A stretch of DNA of 50,874 nucleotides from 02-FULL-45-11b sp041663485. Its GTDB lineage: Bacteria > Patescibacteriota > Patescibacteriia > Buchananbacterales > UBA6539. The DNA is taken from contig JBAYMO010000004.1 of assembly GCA_041663485.1 (NCBI GenBank), positions 1-50,874 of the forward strand, read 5' to 3'. Positions 23,393-32,639 of this stretch are shown here, in pieces. The translations under genes were made by a program, and so were the position numbers. The notes under the pieces are model-generated. The model did no database searches and was not told where the DNA came from. It saw only the letters and a list, made by a program, of their open reading frames with translations. Positions within the stretch are counted from its first letter, which is position 1, and each line of letters opens with the position of its first letter.

Positions 23393-26300
23393 TTAACTGT
23401 CGGTAGCTACTAAAGGATTTTGAGAATTTTCTTCAGTTGGCACCGATCCACCGGTTTCAGTTGATGTGGAATTGTCAGTGGAGTTAAGTTCAGACGTAGT
23501 CGAAGCATTAGCTTCAGATTCTTCAGAGTTTAATTCATTATCTGATAAACCTTGATTAGTCGCGGTTAAATCAATATTTTCTCCAGTCTCAATCGGTGCC
23601 GTTTCAGATTCTGGTTCTGACATCACTGGGTTACTGTCTTTAATCGCTAAGACAATCCAGTCAAAAAATAAATCTTCGGCGGCTGGCTCTTTTACATACG
23701 CTCGAAAACCCTTGGCCGTCTGATCCTTTATCCCCAACGCTACCGGAATTTTAGCCGTGGCGGTAATTTTTGGAGTAGATGAGAATTCTTTTTCAAAAAT
23801 AATTTCCGTTGATGTCGCTCCCATGGCAATCATACCCGTACCCGCCTGATCTTTTGAAGCATAAATTTTTCCGTTAATTTCTACATCATCATAAAAGGTA
23901 ACCCGATGCTCAAACCCGGCCTCACCTTTGACTAAAATGGTGCCATAGAAATTCGCCGCTTGCCTGACGACTAAAGTGTTAACATCAATATCAGGATTAT
24001 CAATAACTGTCAAACTAGACCCGTCTGAGAACCCACTACCCACCTGCACCTTAAGAGTATCAATCTCTTCTTTCTGGTCTTTTATCGCCTGAGCCAGCAA
24101 AGCCGTAAAATTCGGATAATACAATGAATCCGGTCTTCCCTCTTTGTCATAAATAACCAGTCGTGGTTCAACCAAAGCAACATCTTCAGCGATAAAACCT
24201 AAGAGTTCCTTGCCAGTCGCGTTTTCTATATAAGAGACCGGCTGAAGCTGGTAGGCCAAGCTGCCGTCAATGCCGTTGTAATCGATGTCGGATTTATAAC
24301 GTCTAGAAGATGAAACTTTGGTTAACCGGCCATTAGCATCAACGTTAACCGCATCATAAGTTCCCTCCTCAATATTGGGTATATAAAGATTTTTTGAAGT
24401 CGTAGAGTAGCCCGAAGCAGTTATATCACCACCAACTGCTAATTTGCCGGAAGTTAAGGTCATTAGACTCTCGTTAGCACTTATGCCTAATAAACCAGTG
24501 CCAGTGTTGGCAATGTCAAGAATTAAATTGCCTAGACGAGTCTTACCGGCTTTATCAACATCGAATTTGGCCGAACCACCAACCGACCACTGGGATAAAA
24601 GATGAATGCCGCTGCCGATGGAATTTTCTGTCACATTAATAAAACTGGCAATATAACCAGCCACATCGCTTTGGTCAACATCAACATTAAAAGCAAAAGC
24701 ATTTTGAGTGATGGTAGAAGACGAGACGGTATCATTGGAAAATTTCAAGCTCTGAGATTCATTATCCATGGTAATGGATCCCATCGACACCGTAGAAGAG
24801 CTGACAAAAGATATGACGGGGTTAGCAATATTGGTATCATTAACGTCTCGAATAACCCAAGAACCATCCACACCCATACTTGGAACCGGGCCAGTTGGCA
24901 AATCAGCCATACCAGTCGACTTAAGCCAAATAGTATTACCATAAGCCGGATTAGGTGCATAAGGTTCAGAATCAAACAAAACCCCAGCTACGTCGGGATT
25001 ACCGATATAGAAATGACCTGAAGTGGTAGCATTACCATTGGTTAAATTATTACCGTCGACCGTTAAATTACCGCCAAGGTGGCCATTGCCCTGACTATAC
25101 AAATTCGTGCTTGAAGCGTAACCATGAATTGAAAAATTAGAAGCAAAGGTGCTAGTCGCGTTGTAGTTTCTATCCCAATTACTATCAAAGGCCGTCCAGG
25201 TGGAAGTGGTGTTCCAAAAATTTCGTTCGGAAGTCGTTGTCCAGATGTTAGAAAAAGCATAGTTCCATTGATCAGAGTTGCCGCCGCTAGCCGCTAAATG
25301 GCCGGTAGTGGTTGCATCACCGGCCAAAATCATATCGCCGGTCGTGCTAAGCTGCAGTACTTCAAGACCGTTACTAGTTGCATAATTGTTAAAATAAAAT
25401 CGTAAACGATCATCATCCTCGGCTTTTTTTTCCATTAACCAAGCCGAACCATCGGTTAAATTAGAAGAATTAATCAAAGCAAACAGCAAACTTGAGTTTA
25501 AATTAGCCGAAGTGGCTGCTACGGCCGCATTATTATTTTCCGAATAAGCCGAAATGGCGGATTTACCATTGGGATTTTTCCATTGCCAGCCGGAATAACT
25601 AGAAGAAAAAAAGTTCGGAATGTATTCAACATAAGGTTTATTAGCCAAGGTACTACCTTCGTTGATAGTAATAATTCTCTGATTTTGTCCGGTTAAACTA
25701 TCTTCACCCAATGATACATGGCTTAAGGTAGAAGTATTGGCCACCGTCAGTTCATTATCAATAGTCAAACTGCCACCCAAATGACCACTGCCTTTAGTAA
25801 ATAAACCAGCCGTACTGGAGGCATAGCCAGTAACTTTGATATTGCCCACAAAAGAACTATCGCCACTAACCACTAATTTATAACCCGACTCAGGAGTGGA
25901 GGTGCTAAGACCAAGCTGACCAGTACTATTTAACATAAATAGATTAGTACCAGAACCATTCCAGGCTTCCATAAAGCTATAGCGGGCGTTACCATTAGCC
26001 GATATTTTATTACCAAATAACAAATCCAACTGATTAAGTCCCGGTTCGTATGATCGTAAAAAAGCGGCTGAACTGGTTGAGTTGGTACCAGAACTGAGAA
26101 AATTCTGATCAACATAAATTCCATTAATAATGGCGGCAATGCCTTCTTTAGCAATCGCTAATTTTGCCATTTGATTAGTAGCCGCCGTGGTTGTACCAAT
26201 ATTGACTTGGCCACTTTCACCATTAGCATAAATAGTTTCTGACCCAAACTCTCCAACGGTTAAATAAGTTGAGGTGGCTCGCGTCGAAGAAACCGATCCG

Positions 26301-26917
26301 TCAAATAGATTCAAAACCTTATTAGCATCAAGTGCCATAAGGTAATTAGCTACAGCCGCAGTCGAAGTGGCATTAATTCCATCAATCTTATCGGCATTAA
26401 AAGCATAAGCCGAAGCCGTCAATCTCTTTCTCGGTGACATTTCGTCGTCATAGACTGGACTAGATGACAAACCTCTAATAGTAACACCCAAATATAGCGC
26501 ATCGGAATTCCAATTGATAGTAGAGGTGGCTATTGAATTCTGGCCAGTACCCCCCAGGGTGATGGAAAAAACACCATTAACAACCGCTACGGTCGTAGTG
26601 CCGATGGTCCCATCAGCGCACGAACCAATAGCCGTCCAAAGACAATTACCGGCCGTAGCGGCATCATAAATCGCTAGTTTAATATTATACGTACCGTCAG
26701 CTACTGACGCACCGGAGGAGTTATTTAATTTACCTTGATAATTCAATTGCGAATTTATCCCCGTAGCCGCCTTGACACCGCCGGCAGTAAACCAACCCAA
26801 AACAAACAAAACCACAAAGATGGCCAAAGTCGAAAAAGCCACAAACATAAAAGCTTCCGTCAAGCCTTTAAGTTTGGATTTTTCCTGAAAACGATAGTTG
26901 TGGCTTAAATATGGCAT
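23393..26917 (-). CDS. Large surface fibre with endosialidase-type (S74) chaperone domain
   Basis: About 1174 residues, starting at the ATG M-P-Y-L-S-H; an upstream TTG gives nine more. One N-terminal TM helix (about 20-47) anchors it. A beta-rich N-terminal domain (N-S-Q-L-N-Y-Q-G-K-L) is followed by long Ser/Thr-rich segments with recurring Y-A-S-S-T and G-H-L-G-G-x-L-T-V-D motifs, as in trimeric fibres. A peptidase S74-like chaperone domain (about 870-960) has S-S-R-R-Y-K-S-D-I and G-F-I-A-E-D-V, then a heptad helix. The chaperone is not C-terminal: a further beta domain and an acidic Ser/Thr/Glu tail follow. Probably a cell-surface fibre, as often seen in CPR. Confidence 0.85.
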   Translation of the reverse strand: MPYLSHNYRFQEKSKLKGLTEAFMFVAFSTLAIFVVLFVLGWFTAGGVKAATGINSQLNYQGKLNNSSGASVADGTYNIKLAIYDAATAGNCLWTAIGSCADGTIGTTTVAVVNGVFSITLGGTGQNSIATSTINWNSDALYLGVTIRGLSSSPVYDDEMSPRKRLTASAYAFNADKIDGINATSTAAVANYLMALDANKVLNLFDGSVSSTRATSTYLTVGEFGSETIYANGESGQVNIGTTTAATNQMAKLAIAKEGIAAIINGIYVDQNFLSSGTNSTSSAAFLRSYEPGLNQLDLLFGNKISANGNARYSFMEAWNGSGTNLFMLNSTGQLGLSTSTPESGYKLVVSGDSSFVGNIKVTGYASSTAGLFTKGSGHLGGSLTIDNELTVANTSTLSHVSLGEDSLTGQNQRIITINEGSTLANKPYVEYIPNFFSSSYSGWQWKNPNGKSAISAYSENNNAAVAATSANLNSSLLFALINSSNLTDGSAWLMEKKAEDDDRLRFYFNNYATSNGLEVLQLSTTGDMILAGDATTTGHLAASGGNSDQWNYAFSNIWTTTSERNFWNTTSTWTAFDSNWDRNYNATSTFASNFSIHGYASSTNLYSQGNGHLGGNLTVDGNNLTNGNATTSGHFYIGNPDVAGVLFDSEPYAPNPAYGNTIWLKSTGMADLPTGPVPSMGVDGSWVIRDVNDTNIANPVISFVSSSTVSMGSITMDNESQSLKFSNDTVSSSTITQNAFAFNVDVDQSDVAGYIASFINVTENSIGSGIHLLSQWSVGGSAKFDVDKAGKTRLGNLILDIANTGTGLLGISANESLMTLTSGKLAVGGDITASGYSTTSKNLYIPNIEEGTYDAVNVDANGRLTKVSSSRRYKSDIDYNGIDGSLAYQLQPVSYIENATGKELLGFIAEDVALVEPRLVIYDKEGRPDSLYYPNFTALLAQAIKDQKEEIDTLKVQVGSGFSDGSSLTVIDNPDIDVNTLVVRQAANFYGTILVKGEAGFEHRVTFYDDVEINGKIYASKDQAGTGMIAMGATSTEIIFEKEFSSTPKITATAKIPVALGIKDQTAKGFRAYVKEPAAEDLFFDWIVLAIKDSNPVMSEPESETAPIETGENIDLTATNQGLSDNELNSEESEANASTTSELNSTDNSTSTETGGSVPTEENSQNPLVATDS

Positions 26918-26946
26918 GATATAAAAATTAAAAAACTTAATCAAAT

Positions 26947-27120
26947 TTATTTAACATGGTCGTTAACAAATGCGATTAAGTCTTTCTCCAAAACTCGATA
27001 AGTTTTGTGACCAATCCGGGCAGCTCGTAATTTGCGAGAACTAACCCAACGGTAAACCGTTTTCAAGCTTACCTTCATAATCTTTGAAACCTCTTCTAAT
27101 GTAAGTATTTGGTTGGACAC
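26947..27120 (-). CDS. Small excisionase-type helix-turn-helix protein
   Basis: A 57-residue protein with a GTG start. The sequence L-T-L-E-E-V-S-K-I-M-K-V-S-L-K-T-V-Y-R-W followed by the R-K-L-R-A-A-R-I-G wing and Y-R-V-L-E-K-D-L matches MerR/excisionase (HTH_17) DNA-binding domains. It ends 29 bp before the fibre ATG, so it is co-transcribed and may control that gene. Other CPR fibre genes are also found next to such mini-regulators (my recollection, not checked). Confidence 0.82.
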   Translation of the reverse strand: MSNQILTLEEVSKIMKVSLKTVYRWVSSRKLRAARIGHKTYRVLEKDLIAFVNDHVK

Positions 27121-27400
27121 GAAAAAATTTATTAAGTTAGGACATATACATATATTTTAATATATTATGTCCATCACTGTCAAGCATAAGTATTTTATCG
27201 TTATATCAATAGTATAGCATATGTAAACCAAAAACTAACAAAAATATACTATGAGTTATCCACAATCTATAATATATATACTATTATATTACCAAAAATA
27301 TATCATTTATCTTTAAAGTATTATTATAAATATATTATTAGCATACCAAGAGGTAATCATTGTCCTGCATTGTCTTGTAATTATTAAGAGAAAATACTAA
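27121..27400. other. AT-rich intergenic region
   Basis: 280 bp of very AT-rich sequence without a gene. It holds many TATATTA/TAATATA words and one TTATCCACA. It probably contains the promoter of the HTH/fibre unit, but no single -35/-10 pair stands out. The repeated TATA words could be binding sites for the HTH protein. Confidence 0.4.
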
Positions 27401-27426
27401 AAAATGGCCTTTTAGGCCATTTTTTA
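27401..27426. terminator. ndk terminator
   Basis: A 9-bp stem AAAATGGCC/GGCCATTTT with a 5-nt loop and T-runs in both directions. Confidence 0.85.
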
Positions 27427-27448
27427 CGCTATTATTTCTACTAGAATG

Positions 27449-28057
27449 CTAATTCTCAAACATAACATCTTCATCAGTTCTTTTATAGTTATCCACAATA
27501 TCATCCTTTCTAAACCAAAGCTGTTCTTCATAAGTCGCCTCTTCGACATTACCGGAAGCATGCACGATATTTCTAACCGCCCGACCCTTAATATTGGCCA
27601 AAGCCGGAGAATCAATGGAATAATCCCCGCGAATAGTACCCGGAGTGGCAAAGACAGGCAAAGTATTTCCAGCAATCAATCTGACATTATCAATAGCATG
27701 AACCCCCTCCAAAACCATGGCAATAACCGGACCGGACGTGATAAAATCAATATTCCATTTATTAACCATTTTACCAATCGCTTCGGCGTCCATCTCACCA
27801 AATTGTTCTTTAGGGTCACGGCCATATTTTTCATAAGTCTGCAAAGTTTTCTCGCCAATGCCGCGCAATAACTCAGTCCGGCTGTCAGGATAATGTTTAG
27901 AGGCTAATTCCGCATCAGCCCAAACCATTTTCATACCAATTATTTTTAAACCCATCTTTTCAAAGCGGGAAATCACTTCACCAACTAAACCGCGCTTGAC
28001 GCCGTCAGGTTTAACTAAAACGACTGTTTTTTCTTTTTGAAGCTCTTGATCGTTCAT
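27449..28057 (-). CDS. ndk: Nucleoside-diphosphate kinase, enlarged form
   Basis: A 202-residue NDP kinase (usual length about 140). V-L-V-K-P-D-G-V-K-R opens the fold and H166 in R-N-I-V-H-A-S-G-N is the phospho-acceptor. The extra length is mostly an insertion at about 53-100 (Y-P-D-S-R-T-E-L-L to K-W-N-I-D) and a short C-terminal extension. It equalises NTP and dNTP pools and so supplies the class II ribonucleotide reductase pathway. It lies upstream of nothing on its strand; the receiver gene precedes it. Confidence 0.93.
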   Translation of the reverse strand: MNDQELQKEKTVVLVKPDGVKRGLVGEVISRFEKMGLKIIGMKMVWADAELASKHYPDSRTELLRGIGEKTLQTYEKYGRDPKEQFGEMDAEAIGKMVNKWNIDFITSGPVIAMVLEGVHAIDNVRLIAGNTLPVFATPGTIRGDYSIDSPALANIKGRAVRNIVHASGNVEEATYEEQLWFRKDDIVDNYKRTDEDVMFEN

Positions 28058-28077
28058 AAATATTTCAAATTAATTAA

Positions 28078-28458
28078 TTATTTAGTAAGGGTTTCCTTGA
28101 CCTTAGCTACTACCTGAGTCGGGGTCATGGTCGCTTTGACCACATAACCGGTTGCTCCTAGTTTTTCGCCTTTTTCAATATCGGATTTCTGACCCAAATT
28201 GGAAAGCACCAAAACCGGAATATTTTTAGTTTTGGCATCCGCCTTCAACTCTGTTAATACCGCAAAGCCATCCATTTTTGGCATCATAATATCCAAAAGA
28301 ATCAAATCCGGCAATTCGGCTTTGGCCATGGTCAAACCATCTTCACCATTGTCAGCTTTTAAAAAATCCATATTTTCCGAAGAAAATTTCATGGTATACA
28401 TGTCTGACAAGGATTGATCGTCTTCGATTAATAAAATTTTGGGTTTTGAATTTGTCAT
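28078..28458 (-). CDS. CheY-like response regulator receiver
   Basis: A single receiver domain of 126 residues. The acidic pair is D13-D14, the phospho-acceptor D56 (L-L-D-I-M-M-P), with S86 and K108 completing the site. No output domain is present, so it acts through a partner protein. No histidine kinase is nearby. It is 20 bp upstream of ndk and may be co-transcribed. Confidence 0.9.
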   Translation of the reverse strand: MTNSKPKILLIEDDQSLSDMYTMKFSSENMDFLKADNGEDGLTMAKAELPDLILLDIMMPKMDGFAVLTELKADAKTKNIPVLVLSNLGQKSDIEKGEKLGATGYVVKATMTPTQVVAKVKETLTK

Positions 28459-28522
28459 AGATATATAAGATTTTATCAGAATATTCTATTTTTTTCAAGA
28501 CCCAGCCAAAGAAACGACTGAC

Positions 28523-29377
28523 TCACGGCCTAACAGAATAACTCTCGCCGTCACTGGAAAAAAACAAATCGCCGGCCAAATCAGTTTGAAATACCTGGAC
28601 GCCAATTTTCTCTAGATTTTTCAAAGTGCCCGGATGCGGATGATTGAATTTATTGTCTAAGCCGACCGAAATAGCCGCGAATTTTGCCTTAACCAGTTGC
28701 AAAAATTCTAAACTATTGGCCGTATTCGAACCATGATGACCGATTTTAATAATTTCCGACTTTAAATTCATTTTTTCCTTAACTAATTTTTCTTCTTGTT
28801 CAAAGTCACCCATCAGCCATGCCTTAGTTCGACCAAAAAATAATTTAGCCACAATCGAATCGTTGTTTATATTTTTCTTGTCACTTTGATTAGACGAAGG
28901 ATTGACCATGGCCAAAGCCACGGTTTTTCCCAACCAAAAATTTCTCCGATGATTAACTATTTCAAAATTAATATTTTTTTCTTTGATTATCTCGGCCAAG
29001 GCAACGCATTCAGAATTCTTGCAAACACTGGTTGGCAATAAAACTTTTTTGACTTTATACCTTTTTAGAACTTCAACTAAACCGACGATGTGATCCGCAT
29101 GAGGATGAGTCAAAATTACTAAATCAAGACGGCGATCATAAAATGGCAAGTATCGCCCCAGGCGGTATAAAACAGAATTATCCGGCCCACCATCAATTAA
29201 TACTTTTAATTTGTCAGGCGTAATAATTAAAACAGCATCGCCTTGACCCACGTCTAAAATGATTAAGCTTAAATCTTTTGGCTGAAAATAATAAAAAATA
29301 AAACCGGCTATAAATAACAAGACAACGGTCATTAAAACATAATACAGCTTAATTAAATTTTTAGTTTCTTTTCTCAT
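28523..29377 (-). CDS. ComEC-type metallo-beta-lactamase domain protein
   Basis: A 284-residue protein with one N-terminal TM helix and the MBL motif H91-x-H93-x-D95-H96 (L-T-H-P-H-A-D-H) after L-D-V-G-Q-G-D-A. L-D-V-G-Q-G-D is the hallmark of the ComEC C-terminal domain. Its ATG overlaps the stop of the ComEC membrane protein (ATGA), so the two form a split ComEC. In natural transformation this domain is thought to process the non-transported DNA strand. Confidence 0.88.
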   Translation of the reverse strand: MRKETKNLIKLYYVLMTVVLLFIAGFIFYYFQPKDLSLIILDVGQGDAVLIITPDKLKVLIDGGPDNSVLYRLGRYLPFYDRRLDLVILTHPHADHIVGLVEVLKRYKVKKVLLPTSVCKNSECVALAEIIKEKNINFEIVNHRRNFWLGKTVALAMVNPSSNQSDKKNINNDSIVAKLFFGRTKAWLMGDFEQEEKLVKEKMNLKSEIIKIGHHGSNTANSLEFLQLVKAKFAAISVGLDNKFNHPHPGTLKNLEKIGVQVFQTDLAGDLFFSSDGESYSVRP

Positions 29378-30768
29378 ACATTAATTGAAGCCCAAGGTAA
29401 TTGGGAAAACATTTCAACCACCAAAATAATATATGACAATAATAGATTAGCCGGCCAAAAAAGAAATAGCGCCCAGCCAGAAAAAATTCCGGCCAAAGCT
29501 AAAATAAAAAGCCCAAAAATAGTCAGATAAGTGGCCACACTTAAAACTAAAAGATTAACAATTGGCGCGATCAAAGAGATCCGGCCAAAACTATAAGCGA
29601 TTAATGGTAAAGTAGCGATTTGAGCGGCTAAAGTCGTCGATAGAGATTCGCGCAAACCAAATGTATTCGGCAAGATTGTCAGCATCTTATTTATTTTTGG
29701 CTGAAAATAAATTAATCCCAAAACCGCCAAAAAAGAAAGCTGAAAGCCAGCGTCGTCTCGCAAAATTTTCGGGTTTAAAAAAATCATCAAACCGGCCGCT
29801 AAAATTAAAGCCTGGTTGGAATCATTCTTGCGGCCAACGTGCTGAGCCAATATTACCAGCCAACCCATAATGGCGGCTCTAACGGCTGAGGCGGGAAAAC
29901 CAATTAGAATAATAAAAACCAATAAAATTAAACTAACCAGCCAAAAAGATTGACGACGAGTAAAACCCAGGCCCAAAACTAAAGCTAAAAGAATTGCGGA
30001 TAAAATGCTGATGTTAAATCCGGAAATGGCAATTAAATGAGTCGTGCCGGTAATATTAAACTGGTTATTTAGCTCGCTCGGAATACCACGACGCGCGCCC
30101 AAAATAATGGCGGCAAATAAGCTGGCTTGCGGTTCCGGCAAATTCCGGCTGATGGTGGCCAAACAATAATTTTTAAATAAATAAATTTTTTTTAAAAACC
30201 AATTACCTCGGTCATGGCTTATCAACTCAATCTTGGGATAATAGCAAACCGAATAAATATCATCCTTGGCTAAATATTTATCATAATTAAAATCCTCAAT
30301 TGGCTCGGGCTTTTGTAGTTTGCACGTTAAAACTAATAAATCACCATACTGATACTGAGGATACAAATTAGTTTTAACCAATACTTTACCAGCCACAACC
30401 GGCCGGCCGGAAGCTAAAATTAAATTTTCTGTTTTGACGGTTAATTTATTATGATCAATTCGACTGTCCGGCTCAGCCGCCACCCAGGCCATAAATTTTA
30501 CTTTTTGATTATTGTAAAACCAAATTTTGTTTTTATCAGTAGTAGGCAAAGTAGACTGATAATGCCAGCAACCAAAAAGAAAAAATAAAATTGTAATTAA
30601 CCATAAACGCCACGTCTTTTGCCGCCAAAAAATTATTACACAAAATAAAACAAATATTATAATACCTAAAGTAATATCTTGATCAACTAAAACAAACGAA
30701 ACCAAACCGACCCCAAAGATATAGGCTATAATTAATTTTTTAAAATTTCTGGCTGATAAACTAGACAT
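29374..30768 (-). CDS. comEC: ComEC/Rec2 competence membrane channel
   Basis: About 464 residues, with the start chosen in the usual TAATT-ATG context; an upstream ATG adds nine residues. N-terminal TM segments are followed by an OB-like extracellular domain (W-V-A-A-E-P-D, G-K-V-L-V-K-T-N) and the ComEC competence domain with H-L-I-A-I-S-G-F-N-I and F-P-A-S-A-V-R-A-A-I-M, then several TM helices. It should transport single-stranded DNA across the membrane. In many bacteria the MBL domain is fused; here it is the next gene. Confidence 0.9.
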   Translation of the reverse strand: MSSLSARNFKKLIIAYIFGVGLVSFVLVDQDITLGIIIFVLFCVIIFWRQKTWRLWLITILFFLFGCWHYQSTLPTTDKNKIWFYNNQKVKFMAWVAAEPDSRIDHNKLTVKTENLILASGRPVVAGKVLVKTNLYPQYQYGDLLVLTCKLQKPEPIEDFNYDKYLAKDDIYSVCYYPKIELISHDRGNWFLKKIYLFKNYCLATISRNLPEPQASLFAAIILGARRGIPSELNNQFNITGTTHLIAISGFNISILSAILLALVLGLGFTRRQSFWLVSLILLVFIILIGFPASAVRAAIMGWLVILAQHVGRKNDSNQALILAAGLMIFLNPKILRDDAGFQLSFLAVLGLIYFQPKINKMLTILPNTFGLRESLSTTLAAQIATLPLIAYSFGRISLIAPIVNLLVLSVATYLTIFGLFILALAGIFSGWALFLFWPANLLLSYIILVVEMFSQLPWASINV

Positions 30769-30788
30769 AATTAATAATTTTTTATCTC

Positions 30789-30817
30789 TTGACATCGTCT
30801 AAGACTAAGAACATAAT
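30789..30817 (+). promoter_or_regulatory. Promoter of the plus-strand small gene
   Basis: TTGACA, 17-bp spacer, CATAAT, with the gene's SD about 30 bp downstream. It overlaps the start region of comEC on the other strand. Confidence 0.75.
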
Positions 30818-30862
30818 TGAATCAATCAACCCTGGCTCATTTGACCCTTGGAGGGCAAGACC

Positions 30863-31219
30863 ATGAGTGAAGAAGATGGCATCGAAATACCAGACATGAC
30901 TGATGAAGTTTTGCAAGTCTACATTGAACTGCAAGTTCCAATCGTTTTCGGAGACCTAAACCGCGCTAAGGCGTCAGAAATGTTCCCCAAAAAAGTTATT
31001 GACGACGAACACCTTTGGTTGGCTTATATTCGCAGTGGCACGGCCAAAGCGTTTCATAAGGCTTGGATTCAAACCCACAATGATTTGAACGTTTGGGGCA
31101 CTGGCGAAGACATTCAGCGCAACCCGCGCGAATTGCCACTTGAAGAGCAGGAGCAAGCTCTCTTTCAGCACTATCTTCGCTACTGCGAAATTGTCGGCTG
31201 CCCGGCCGATGCCGAATGA
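30863..31219 (+). CDS. Unknown acidic protein with strong SD
   Basis: A 118-residue protein, not recognised. It is acidic and mostly helical, with K-A-F-H-K-A-W-I-Q-T-H-N-D-L in the middle and a C-terminal Y-C-E-I-V-G-C-P. The ATG sits behind GGAGGG. It has its own promoter and terminator and belongs to the SD-led, more GC-rich class together with the amino-acid operons. Confidence 0.75.
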   Translation: MSEEDGIEIPDMTDEVLQVYIELQVPIVFGDLNRAKASEMFPKKVIDDEHLWLAYIRSGTAKAFHKAWIQTHNDLNVWGTGEDIQRNPRELPLEEQEQALFQHYLRYCEIVGCPADAE

Positions 31220-31227
31220 ATTAACCT

Positions 31228-31254
31228 GACTCGTAAACCTACGAGTCTTTTTTT
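31228..31254 (+). terminator. Terminator of the plus-strand small gene
   Basis: GACTCGTA/TACGAGTC 8-bp stem with loop AACC, followed by seven T. Confidence 0.88.
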
Positions 31255-31255
31255 A

Positions 31256-31287
31256 TTTAAAAACGCTAGCTCAAATTCGGGCTAGCG
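31256..31287 (-). terminator. Terminator of the adenosine-salvage cluster
   Basis: CGCTAGC/GCTAGCG stem, 10-nt loop, then a T-run on the minus strand, after ahcY. Confidence 0.75.
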
Positions 31288-31315
31288 CTATGTTGATTAA
31301 AATTTTTAATTACCT

Positions 31316-32575
31316 TCAGGTTCCGATTTCCCAACTGGCCAAATACTTCTTTTGTTCCGGGGTAAGAGTATCAATTAAAACCGACATTGATTTCATTTTG
31401 GTCTTGGCAATCCAATTTTCAATTTCTTCCGGTACGTTATAGACTTTATTTTGCATTTTTTTGTAATTATCAGCCACATACTCGGTAGCCAAAACCTGAG
31501 TGGCAAAGCTCATATCCATCACCGAAGCCGGATGACCCTCGGCCGCTGCTAAATTTATCAAACGACCTTCACCTAAAATATAAATGCGGCGATTGCTTGG
31601 CATCATATATTCATCAACAAAATTTCTGACATTGGTAGTAATTTTTTTGGCAATTTTTTTCAAACCGACAATATCAATTTCCACGTCAAAATGTCCGGAG
31701 TTGCAGACCAAAGCTCCATCTTTCATTTTCTTAAAATGCTCAGGTCTAATAACGTGAACATCGCCGGTTAAGGTACAGAATAAATCACCAATCAAAGCAG
31801 CTTGCGCCATCGGCATAACTCTAAAACCATCCATGACCGCTTCCAAAGCTTTAATCGGATCAACTTCTGTGACAATGACATTGGCGCCCATGCCGCGCGC
31901 GCGTGAGGCAAAACCTCGGCCGCACCAGCCGTAGCCGGCGACCACCACATTTTTACCGGCAATTAATAAATCCGTAGCTCGAATAATACCGTCTAAAGTA
32001 GATTGACCCGTGCCGTAGCGATTGTCAAACATGTTTTTAGTCTTGGCGTCATTAACCGCGATAATCGGCACTAATAATTTTCCTTCGCGTTCCAGCGCTT
32101 TTAAGCGAATCACGCCGGTCGTGGTTTCTTCCATGGAACCTTTAACCTTAAAAGCTTGGTCTTTATATTTGGTGTGAAGTAAAGATAATAAATCAGCCCC
32201 ATCATCCATGGTAATTTCCGGCTGATGTTTAATCGCGGCCACTAAATTGCCATAGTAGCTTTTTTTATCTTCGCCGCATTTGGCAAAAACTTTAATCCCA
32301 TAATCTTTAACCAAAGAAGCGGCCACGTCATCTTGAGTGGAAAGCGGATTGGAAGCGCAGAGTAAAACATCAGCTCCTCCGGCTTTCATGGTTCTAACCA
32401 AATTTGCGGTTTCACAAGTGACATGTAAACAAGCCGAGATCTTCATCCCTTTCAAAGGCTTGACCTTGGTAAAACGTTTTTTAATTTCACTTAAAACCGG
32501 CATGTCACGCTCCGCCCATTCAATTCTTTTTTTGCCTTGTGGCGCCAGCTTGATATTTTTGATGTCGTAATTCAT
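31316..32575 (-). CDS. ahcY: Adenosylhomocysteinase
   Basis: A 419-residue SAH hydrolase that splits S-adenosylhomocysteine to adenosine and homocysteine. Catalytic/substrate residues fit at H51 (C-L-H-V-T), D124-D125, E150, and K180/D184; the NAD site G-Y-G-W-C-G-R-G is at 214-221. It lacks the plant/proteobacterial insertion and the canonical K-x-Y C-terminus, as in archaeal and Thermotoga enzymes. It is the last gene of the purine recycling cluster. Confidence 0.95.
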   Translation of the reverse strand: MNYDIKNIKLAPQGKKRIEWAERDMPVLSEIKKRFTKVKPLKGMKISACLHVTCETANLVRTMKAGGADVLLCASNPLSTQDDVAASLVKDYGIKVFAKCGEDKKSYYGNLVAAIKHQPEITMDDGADLLSLLHTKYKDQAFKVKGSMEETTTGVIRLKALEREGKLLVPIIAVNDAKTKNMFDNRYGTGQSTLDGIIRATDLLIAGKNVVVAGYGWCGRGFASRARGMGANVIVTEVDPIKALEAVMDGFRVMPMAQAALIGDLFCTLTGDVHVIRPEHFKKMKDGALVCNSGHFDVEIDIVGLKKIAKKITTNVRNFVDEYMMPSNRRIYILGEGRLINLAAAEGHPASVMDMSFATQVLATEYVADNYKKMQNKVYNVPEEIENWIAKTKMKSMSVLIDTLTPEQKKYLASWEIGT

Positions 32576-32639
32576 TGATTTTTTGATTAATCTTAACTAA
32601 AATATTTTATCACTTATTTAATATTTTTACAACCGATAC

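Noticed and set aside
27121..27400. Replication origin (AT-rich, TTATCCACA)
   Set aside because: Only one DnaA-like box lies in the AT-rich stretch, the same word occurs elsewhere in the window, and dnaA, dnaN or rpmH are not nearby.
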